NCBI GenBank assembly: GCA_964584665.1
Contig: CAZPAO010000057.1
Coordinates: forward strand, 1 to 10,441
Source of the DNA: DASUBN01 sp964584665
GTDB taxonomy: Bacteria; Pseudomonadota; Gammaproteobacteria; Natronospirales; REEB76
Length of the DNA: 10,441 bases
Reading direction: 5' to 3'
A program made the position numbers and the translations under genes. Each line of letters opens with the position of its first letter. The stretch's first letter is position 1. A model generated the notes under the pieces. That model saw nothing but the letters and a program-made list of their open reading frames with translations. It did not search any database and was not told the DNA's origin. Positions 1 to 8,168 of the stretch are shown here, in pieces.

Positions 1-15
1 TCCAGGGGCGCAGTC

Positions 16-1206
16 TCATGGGGCCTCCGATGCGAGCAAGCGTTCCGCCAGGGCGGCGAAGCGTTCTGGTATCTCTTCGACTCTGAGGTCGCGGTATCGT
101 TCCGCGAAGCCCCGGGCCGCCGCGGTGAACGCGGGCTCGGCCATGAGCCGCTGGAACTTCTGGCGCATACCCTCCGGAGCCAGCGCGGGGGCCGCGAGGC
201 CCGCGCCCAGTTCCGCCACGCGCAGGGAAAGCATGCGCTGTTCCATATTGAGCGGCAATAGCAGGAGCGGCTTGCCTGCCAGGAGTGCCGCGCTGATGGT
301 GCCGTGGCCTGAATGGCACACCACCAGTTCCGCCTCCGTCGCCGCGCGCTTCAGTTCCACGGGCTTGTCCGAGAAGCTGAGGTTGGGCGCATCCGCATAT
401 TTCTTGCGGACAGCCTCGGCGCCTTTGCTTAGATAGATCAGCATCGGGTGACCCGCCTGCTTGAAGGTCTCCAGCAGTGGCTCGAGGGTCTTGAAGGGCT
501 TGAGATAGGCGAACACACGCCGTCCCGGTACCGCAGGCCAAGCCGGCACGACGCCGCCATCCTGACGTGTCGGCCCCCAGTAGTCCGCCGCTTCGCGTCC
601 GGGGTAGTGGTCCAGTTCCTTGAAGGTGAAGAACACATCCGCCTGCGCACGGTAGAGATCCGCGAGCCGCGTGAGGGGCGGGACGTCGAGCCCGGCCAGG
701 GCTTCGTTGACGCGGGCCCTGATGCCGTCTTCCATCTCCACGATACCTTCCGCCTTGTGGGGTTCAAAGGGGGGCAGCGGCGATGTGGAGGGCGGGATGC
801 CGAAGCCCGTGCCCAGCACGATGCGCGGTGTCTTGAGGCCCTGTGCCGCCAGCATGGCGGTGGGGCTGTGGTCGAACACCAGCAGGTCGGGCTTGAGCAG
901 CGCGTAGAGGTTGCGCCAGGCATGCAGCCGGCCGAGCAGGGCACGCGATGAGTTGAAACCGCAGTTGTGCATCACCGCCGCCATGGTCAGGGTCGGGCGG
1001 ATGGGGTTAGGGATGCCTTCGCTCTGATAAGGGGCCTGGAACCAGCGGAACCGCTGCGGGTCCAGCAGCCGTTCCGCCGAGAGTGGCTCCCGCACGATGA
1101 AGCTGACCCGGTGCCCGCGTGCATGCAGCGCCTCCGCCAGCGGCTTCATGCGTGCCACGTGGCCGAGATCGCCGCCCAGTTCCCAGCACATCACCACCTT
1201 CGCCAT
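16..1206 (-). CDS. GT1/UGT-like glycosyltransferase, downstream copy of a tandem pair
   Basis: The 396-residue protein looks like a cytoplasmic GT-B glycosyltransferase that would move a sugar from a nucleotide donor to an unidentified acceptor. The N-terminal domain opens with a beta strand and a Gly-rich loop, GGDLGHVARMKPLAEAL (residues 11-27). His16 is at the place of the usual catalytic His, and PDLLVFDHSP follows near residue 110. The C-terminal donor-binding domain carries CHSGHGTISAALLAGKP, with His298 as the expected diphosphate-contacting His, then LPLNMEQ. There is no signal peptide or membrane segment. The ATG lies 2 bases after the stop of the upstream paralogue and has GGAG 8 bases ahead, so the two are probably co-transcribed and translationally coupled. 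The TGA at 16-18 gives a complete gene. Family assignment is secure; substrate is unknown, and natural-product, glycolipid or polysaccharide roles are all possible. Confidence 0.87.
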   Translation of the reverse strand: MAKVVMCWELGGDLGHVARMKPLAEALHARGHRVSFIVREPLSAERLLDPQRFRWFQAPYQSEGIPNPIRPTLTMAAVMHNCGFNSSRALLGRLHAWRNLYALLKPDLLVFDHSPTAMLAAQGLKTPRIVLGTGFGIPPSTSPLPPFEPHKAEGIVEMEDGIRARVNEALAGLDVPPLTRLADLYRAQADVFFTFKELDHYPGREAADYWGPTRQDGGVVPAWPAVPGRRVFAYLKPFKTLEPLLETFKQAGHPMLIYLSKGAEAVRKKYADAPNLSFSDKPVELKRAATEAELVVCHSGHGTISAALLAGKPLLLLPLNMEQRMLSLRVAELGAGLAAPALAPEGMRQKFQRLMAEPAFTAAARGFAERYRDLRVEEIPERFAALAERLLASEAP

Positions 1207-1208
1207 GC

Positions 1209-2393
1209 TCAGGTCTCCGCCAGCAGGCGCTGCACCAGCGCCTGGAAGTTCCGCACCGGAGTCTCATCGTCCATGCCCACGTAGCGCGCCGCCAACTCAC
1301 GGGCCTTGGTGGTGAAGCTTTCTTCGCTCAACACGCGTCCGAGCTTGCCCAGGATGCCCTCGAGCTTGAGCGCGGGAGCCGAGAGGCCGGCGCCGGCCTG
1401 CTCCACACACTGGGCGATGAGCAGCATCTCCAGGTGTTGCGGCAGGAGCACCACGGGCTTCCCTGCCAGCAGCATGGCGGAGGTGGTGCCGTGGCCATTC
1501 GTCATGACCGCGCAATCGCAGCTGTGGGTGACCGCGCGCATGTCCATGAGCACATCCGCGAAGGCGAGATGGGGTCCGGCGAGCTTGCGCAGCTCGGGTC
1601 CGGCCTTGGGCATGTAGACGAGCGTGCGGTGCGGTCCGCGCGCGAGCGCCGTGAGCACATCCGGCAGGCTGGGGTAGGGCTGGCCGTACATGAAGACGCG
1701 CTTGCCTTCGCCGGTGGGCCACTGCGGCGCCGCGCTGCCGGGTCCGGGCAGCGTGCCCCAATACTCCACGCCCTGGCGGGAGTCTGCATAGTTGTCCAGT
1801 TCCCGCAGTGTGAGCAGGGCGGGCGAGGCGGATCCGTACAGCTGGCCCAGCCGATCCAGCCGCGGTAGCTTGAGGCTGCGGGCCACGCCGTTGGCCATGT
1901 CGAGGGCGCGGTTCTCGGCGCGCTCCAGCACCGCCGGATCCTCGGGTTTCCAGCTGCGCAGCTCGGGCATCGGCGTGACATCCGGCGGGATCACGAAACC
2001 GTTGCCGGTCACGATGCACCGGATCCTGGTGCCGCGCGCGGCCAGCAGGGCGCTGGGCGCGTGGTCCGCCACCAGCAGGTCCGGTTCGAGCAGCGCGTAG
2101 AGCGACTGCCAGGCCCGCACCCGCGCGCGCAACTCGTCCTCGCTGTTGAAGGCGGTGCTGAGCAGGATCTGGGGGAAACTGTGGAGGGTCACGCCCCCCG
2201 AAGGGGAGAAGTTGGCGGGTGCCGGGTAGCAGGGGATGCCGCTGCCGCCCAGCACCGCCTCGGCCGACGCCACGTCGCGCACCACGAACGACACGTGGTG
2301 GCCCGCGGCCACCAGCGGGCGGGCGAGGGTCAGGAGCGGCGCCAGATGGCCGTAACCTGCACCCAATTCCCAGGCCATCAAGACACGTGCCAC
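1209..2393 (-). CDS. GT1/UGT-like glycosyltransferase, upstream copy of a tandem pair
   Basis: This 394-residue paralogue of the next gene is alignable end to end: ELGAGYGHLAPLLTLARPL against ELGGDLGHVARMKPLAEAL, PDLLVADHAPSALLAARG, and a C-terminal NGHGTTSAMLLAGKPVVLLPQ. I chose the GTG at 2391-2393, with GGGGG 7 bases ahead, because VARVLMAWELG then aligns with MAKVVMCWELG of the neighbour, and both C-terminal motifs fall at residue 298. The frame stays open upstream to an ATG at 2607-2609, but those 72 residues look like translated intergenic sequence and would overlap gcvT. An ATG at 2376-2378 is a less likely alternative because it would drop the first strand. Residue 298, normally the donor-binding His, is Thr here, while the later His-Gly-Thr is kept. 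This may change donor specificity or activity. Substrate is unknown. It is probably the first gene of a two-gene unit. Confidence 0.85.
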   Translation of the reverse strand: MARVLMAWELGAGYGHLAPLLTLARPLVAAGHHVSFVVRDVASAEAVLGGSGIPCYPAPANFSPSGGVTLHSFPQILLSTAFNSEDELRARVRAWQSLYALLEPDLLVADHAPSALLAARGTRIRCIVTGNGFVIPPDVTPMPELRSWKPEDPAVLERAENRALDMANGVARSLKLPRLDRLGQLYGSASPALLTLRELDNYADSRQGVEYWGTLPGPGSAAPQWPTGEGKRVFMYGQPYPSLPDVLTALARGPHRTLVYMPKAGPELRKLAGPHLAFADVLMDMRAVTHSCDCAVMTNGHGTTSAMLLAGKPVVLLPQHLEMLLIAQCVEQAGAGLSAPALKLEGILGKLGRVLSEESFTTKARELAARYVGMDDETPVRNFQALVQRLLAET

Positions 2394-2539
2394 CAGCAGA
2401 CCCCCATCGGCGCGGAGGCTCACTCTACCGGATTGGGGCGCCCGGGCGGCATGGTGTGGCACCCCCCTTTCCGGTATCATTTTCGGCCTCCAGAGAGGCG
2501 ATTTTCCGCCCTCCGGCAGTATCCCAAGGAACATAGAGC

Positions 2540-2574
2540 GGGCGGCGGGTATCCCTCCGCCCCTTTGATTTTCA
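2540..2574 (+). terminator. terminator-like hairpin in the gcvT leader (candidate attenuator)
   Basis: The left arm GGGCGG at 2540-2545 and right arm CCGCCC at 2557-2562 pair perfectly. An inner GGG/CCC (2547-2549 with 2553-2555) continues the stem around a TAT triloop, with a single C-T mismatch between the two blocks. The hairpin is followed at once by CTTTGATTTT. No plus-strand gene ends upstream, so its natural reading is premature termination in the gcvT leader, 21 bases before the start codon. A second CCGCCC at 2506-2511 could pair with the same GGGCGG and prevent the hairpin. The rest of 2394-2595 shows no convincing sigma70 promoter on either strand and no glycine riboswitch consensus. 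The function is inferred from sequence only. Confidence 0.4.
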
Positions 2575-2595
2575 CCAGCGGACACATCACCAAGC

Positions 2596-3681
2596 ATGGG
2601 CAAGCGCACATCCCTCTATGACTCCCACGTGGCGGCCGGCGCCCGCATGGTGGACTTCGGCGGCTGGGACATGCCGGTGAACTACGGCTCCCAGATCGAC
2701 GAGCACCACGCCGTGCGCAACGACGCCGGCATGTTCGACGTCTCGCACATGACCGTGGTGGACATGGAAGGGCCGCGGGTGCAGGAGTTCCTGCGCCATC
2801 TCCTGGCCAACGACGTGGCCAAGCTCAAGGAGCCCGGCAAGGCGCTCTACAGCTGCATGCTCAACAACCAGGCCGGCATCATCGACGACCTGATCGTCTA
2901 CTTCATGCGCGACGGCTGGTTCCGCATGGTGGTGAACGCCGCCACCCACGACAAGGACCTGGCCTGGATCAACCAGCAGGCCCAGCCCTATGGGATCACG
3001 CTCACCGAGCGCAACGTGGGCATGATCGCGGTGCAGGGCCCGAACGCCCGCGAGAAAGCCGCTTCCGTGCTGCCCGCTTCCCTGCGCGCGCCGGCCCTGG
3101 CCCTGAAACCCTTCAGTGCCCTGGAAGGTGAAGGCCTCTTCGTCGCCCGCACCGGCTACACCGGCGAGGACGGCTTCGAGATCATGATGCCGGCGGAAGA
3201 AGCCGCCGCTTACTGGGACAAGTTCCTAAAGGCAGGCGTGAAGCCTGCCGGCCTCGGCGCGCGCGACACGCTGCGCCTTGAAGCCGCCATGAACCTCTAC
3301 GGCTCCGACATGGACGAGGGCGTCACGCCGCTCGAGTCCGGCCTCGCCTGGACCATCGCCTGGGAACCCACCGACCGCGACTTCATCGGCCGCAAGGCGC
3401 TCATGTCGCAGCGCGACGCGGGCCCCCGCCGCAAGTTCGTCGGCCTCGTGCTCGAGGACAAGGGCGTGCTGCGCGGCCACCAGAAGGTGGTGTCCGCGGC
3501 GGGCGAGGGCGAGATCACCAGCGGCACCTTCTCGCCGACGCTGGACCGCTCCATCGCGCTCGCGCGCGTGCCCGTCGCCACCGGCGACGAAGTGCAGGTG
3601 GATATCCGCGGCAAGCTGCTCAAGGCGCGGGTGGTCAAACCGCCCTTCGCGCGCAACGGCAAGTCTTTGATCAAGGTCTGA
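2596..3681 (+). CDS. gcvT: Aminomethyltransferase, glycine cleavage system T protein
   Basis: T protein takes the aminomethyl group from lipoyl-GcvH, releases ammonia and forms 5,10-methylene-tetrahydrofolate in the cytoplasm. The 361-residue length is normal. Family hallmarks are visible in order: SLYDSHVAAGARMVDFGGWD (residues 6-25), EHHAVRNDAGMFDVSHM, GIIDDLIVY (94-102, with the Asp pair that includes the folate-site Asp), RTGYTGEDGFEIM (185-197), ARDTLRLEAAMNLYG (222-236), then the barrel-like C-terminal domain with the FIGRKAL segment. The ATG fits the usual N-terminus of the family, but the Shine-Dalgarno is poor (only GGA about 13 bases ahead), so translation may be weak or controlled. 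gcvH follows after 14 bases. The leader contains a terminator-like hairpin described separately. Identity is not in doubt. Confidence 0.97.
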   Translation: MGKRTSLYDSHVAAGARMVDFGGWDMPVNYGSQIDEHHAVRNDAGMFDVSHMTVVDMEGPRVQEFLRHLLANDVAKLKEPGKALYSCMLNNQAGIIDDLIVYFMRDGWFRMVVNAATHDKDLAWINQQAQPYGITLTERNVGMIAVQGPNAREKAASVLPASLRAPALALKPFSALEGEGLFVARTGYTGEDGFEIMMPAEEAAAYWDKFLKAGVKPAGLGARDTLRLEAAMNLYGSDMDEGVTPLESGLAWTIAWEPTDRDFIGRKALMSQRDAGPRRKFVGLVLEDKGVLRGHQKVVSAAGEGEITSGTFSPTLDRSIALARVPVATGDEVQVDIRGKLLKARVVKPPFARNGKSLIKV

Positions 3682-3695
3682 ACACGGAGAGGAAC

Positions 3696-4088
3696 ATGAG
3701 CAAGATCCCGGCCGACCTCAAGTACACCAAGAGCCACGAGTGGGTGAAGCTCGGCGCCGACGGCGTCGCCACCGTGGGCATCAGCGACCACGCCCAGGCC
3801 GCCTTGGGCGACCTCGTGTTCGTGGAGACGCCGAAGGCCGGCCGCCAGCTCAAGGCCGGCGAGTCCTGCGCCGTGGTGGAGTCGGTGAAGGCCGCCTCCG
3901 ACGTCTACAGCCCCGTCGCCGGCCAGGTGGTGGAGGGCAACCCGGCCCTGAACGACACGCCGGAGATGATCAACAAGGACGCCTACGGCGCCTGGCTCAT
4001 GAAGCTCAAACCCGCCAACCCCAAGGACGTGGACGGCCTCATGGACGCCAAGGCCTACGAGAAGTTCCTGGCGGACGAGGCCCACTGA
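3696..4088 (+). CDS. gcvH: Glycine cleavage system H protein (lipoyl carrier)
   Basis: The 130-residue H protein carries the lipoyl arm that shuttles the aminomethyl intermediate among the P, T and L proteins. The N-terminus has the family pattern LKYTKSHEWVKL, followed by VGISDHAQAALGDLVFVE. The lipoylation site is Lys65 within VVESVKAASDVYSP, and the C-terminus shows INKDAYGAWLMKLKP. Lys65 is expected to be modified by the lipoate enzymes, which are not in this window. Length is typical. The start is supported by GGAGAGG ending 3 bases before the ATG. It lies 14 bases after gcvT and is followed by a 99-base structured gap before gcvP, so it is surely transcribed with gcvT, while gcvP could be partly independent. 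Confidence 0.97.
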   Translation: MSKIPADLKYTKSHEWVKLGADGVATVGISDHAQAALGDLVFVETPKAGRQLKAGESCAVVESVKAASDVYSPVAGQVVEGNPALNDTPEMINKDAYGAWLMKLKPANPKDVDGLMDAKAYEKFLADEAH

Positions 4089-4107
4089 GTCCGACAGGCA
4101 GGGGTGG

Positions 4108-4137
4108 TTGAAGCCCCCGGATCACACCTTATATATA
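4108..4137 (+). promoter_or_regulatory. possible internal promoter before gcvP
   Basis: TTGAAG at 4108-4113 (4 of 6 matches to TTGACA) is followed after 16 or 18 bases by TATATA within a TTATATATAG run at 4129-4138. Such an AT-only patch is rare in this GC-rich region. A start site 6-8 bases downstream would fall inside the hairpin at 4138-4159, which weakens the case. The sequence supports a candidate only. Confidence 0.25.
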
Positions 4138-4159
4138 GAGGGCCCTTCACCGGGCCCTC
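4138..4159 (+). other. perfect 8-bp hairpin in the gcvH-gcvP gap
   Basis: GAGGGCCC (4138-4145) and GGGCCCTC (4152-4159) are perfect complements around a TTCACC loop. No T-run follows on the plus strand, so it is not a standard intrinsic terminator. An RNA processing or stabilising hairpin that adjusts gcvP output relative to gcvT and gcvH, or a translation-control element, fits better. It is flanked by two copies of CCCCCGGA (4114-4121 and 4175-4182). Either copy can pair with GGGG at 4101-4104. Confidence 0.45.
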
Positions 4160-4187
4160 GCTACCCTAAAGAGACCCCCGGACAGCC

Positions 4188-7082
<2,895 letters not shown>

Positions 7083-7099
7083 ATCAAGGAGAGAACATC

Positions 7100-7600
7100 A
7101 TGACGACCATCGCACTGCGCGGAACCCCGGTCCACACCAGCGGCGACCTGCCCAAGGTGGGCAGCAAGGCCCCGGACTTCAAGCTCGTGAACAAGGACCT
7201 GAAGGACGTGTCCCTGGCGGACTTCAAGGGCAAGAAGAAGGTGCTGAACATCTATCCCAGCATCGACACGCCCGTGTGCGCGCTCTCCACCCGCAAGTTC
7301 AACGAGCACGCCAAGGCCCATGCCGACACCGTGATGCTCATGGTCTCCGCCGACCTGCCCTTCGCCCAGTCGCGTTTCTGCGGCAACGAGAACCTGCCGA
7401 ACGTGATCACGCTCTCCATGATGCGCGGCCGCGAGTTCGGCGATGCCTATGGCGTGTGGCTGAAGGACGGCCCCCTCGCCGGCGTCACCGCCCGTGCCGT
7501 GGTGGTGCTGGACCAGGACGACAAGGTGATCCACGCGGAGATGGTGTCGGACATCGCCAATGAGCCGAACTACGACGCCGCCCTGAAGGCCCTCGGATGA
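7100..7600 (+). CDS. tpx: Thiol peroxidase (Tpx-type peroxiredoxin)
   Basis: The 166-residue protein is an atypical 2-Cys peroxiredoxin that reduces hydrogen and alkyl hydroperoxides, usually with thioredoxin as electron donor. In Gram-negative relatives it is placed in the cytoplasm or periplasm; no signal peptide is seen here. The peroxidatic Cys60 sits in SIDTPVCALSTRKFN with Thr57 three residues before it, and the resolving Cys94 in AQSRFCGNENLPNV. The N-terminus (TIALRGTPVHTSGDLPKVGSKAPDF) matches the family. The ATG at 7100 is set by AAGGAG 8 bases ahead. The gene starts 17 bases after gcvP, and its stop overlaps the dgkA start as ATGA, so it is probably co-transcribed with the gcv genes. 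The link to glycine cleavage looks positional rather than functional. Confidence 0.96.
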   Translation: MTTIALRGTPVHTSGDLPKVGSKAPDFKLVNKDLKDVSLADFKGKKKVLNIYPSIDTPVCALSTRKFNEHAKAHADTVMLMVSADLPFAQSRFCGNENLPNVITLSMMRGREFGDAYGVWLKDGPLAGVTARAVVVLDQDDKVIHAEMVSDIANEPNYDAALKALG

Positions 7601-7986
7601 GTGATTCAGGACGCGCCAGCGACGGCCTCTCCGGCATCGCGCGGCTCAACCGCGCCACCAAGGTCGGCTTCACTGCCCTGGCCTGGGCCTTCCGCAACGA
7701 GGAGGCCTTCAGGCTCGAGGTGCTGGGCGCCGTGGTGCTGGTGCCGCTCGGCCTCTGGCTGGGCCACGGTGGCGTGGAGCGGGCCCTGCTCGCCGCCGCC
7801 ATCCTGCAGGTGATGATCGTGGAACTCCTCAACACCGGCATCGAGGTGGTGGTGGACCGCATCAGCATCGAGCGCCACCCCCTCTCGGGGCTCGCTAAGG
7901 ATCTCGGCTCGGCGGCTGTAATGATTAGTCTGCTACTCGCTACGACCATTTGGGCTTCGATTCTTGTGCCCAGAGTCTTGAGTTAA
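7597..7986 (+). CDS. dgkA: Diacylglycerol kinase, integral membrane DgkA type
   Basis: DgkA phosphorylates diacylglycerol with ATP to give phosphatidate, recycling lipid released when phospholipid head groups are transferred. The 129-residue protein has the short trimeric membrane-enzyme layout: an amphipathic N-terminus (IARLNRATKVGFTALAWAFRNEEAFRLE), then three hydrophobic segments at about 42-57, 62-84 and 104-126. Active-site residues are visible: Glu36 and Glu41 region, Glu76 and Asn79 in MIVELLNTGIE, Glu83 (equivalent to the catalytic Glu76 of E. coli DgkA), Asp87, and Lys101-Asp102 in GLAKDLGSAA. The ATG overlaps the tpx stop by 4 bases, which implies coupling. From about residue 98, codon choice changes sharply (GTA, CTA, AGA, AGT, several ATT and GCT) compared with the G/C-ending codons before it, though the protein still fits the family. 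Confidence 0.95.
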   Translation: MSDSGRASDGLSGIARLNRATKVGFTALAWAFRNEEAFRLEVLGAVVLVPLGLWLGHGGVERALLAAAILQVMIVELLNTGIEVVVDRISIERHPLSGLAKDLGSAAVMISLLLATTIWASILVPRVLS

Positions 7987-8024
7987 ACTGAATTTTCTTT
8001 TCCCGGCGAAGTCCGGAAGAACGC

Positions 8025-8156
8025 CTCTAAAAATAGGGGATTTTGACCCCTGGGTAGGCGCGGGCGCCCGAGGATACCGGAGCGTACTTTTGGTGTACGT
8101 GAGGATTCCGAGGGCGGCCGCAACACCGCCAGGAGGCAAAAGACCCATTTTTAGAG
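8025..8156 (+). promoter_or_regulatory. long structured leader element before the adenosine kinase gene
   Basis: This 132-base segment folds into one long interrupted hairpin. The perfect 10-bp ends CTCTAAAAAT (8025-8034) and ATTTTTAGAG (8147-8156) close it. Inward, the paired blocks are 8036-8038/8144-8146, 8041-8045/8137-8141, 8047-8053/8129-8136 (one bulged A), 8057-8058/8126-8127, 8060-8063/8118-8121, 8065-8069/8112-8116, 8072-8074/8107-8109 and 8082-8087/8095-8100, with loop TTTTGGT. Two symmetric GA/GA steps interrupt it (8039-8040 with 8142-8143, and 8070-8071 with 8110-8111). About 45 pairs form in all. The stem ends exactly where the AAAGG Shine-Dalgarno of the kinase begins, and AGGAGG at 8131-8136 is buried in it. 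It could be a cis-acting RNA, a small RNA, or a dispersed palindromic repeat. I cannot name a family. The remaining spacer (7987-8024) has only a weak CGG/CCG hairpin. Confidence 0.55.
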
Positions 8157-8168
8157 AAAGGTGACTAC

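Noticed and set aside
2394..2595. Glycine riboswitch before gcvT
   Set aside because: I looked for the conserved aptamer segments of the glycine riboswitch and did not see them. The region has only the attenuator-like stems.
2451..2621. Possible 56-codon leader peptide frame (ATG at 2451) running into gcvT
   Set aside because: There is no clear Shine-Dalgarno, no run of glycine or other regulatory codons, and no family resemblance. It looks like chance open frame.
7999..8018. Intrinsic terminator directly after dgkA
   Set aside because: The TTC-CGG/CCG-GAA hairpin is short, has a bulge and is not followed by a T-run.
8025..8156. MITE or insertion-sequence remnant
   Set aside because: The ends are perfect inverted repeats, but I see no target-site duplication (left flank acgc, right flank aaag) and no transposase. 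It remains a rival explanation and is not annotated as such.
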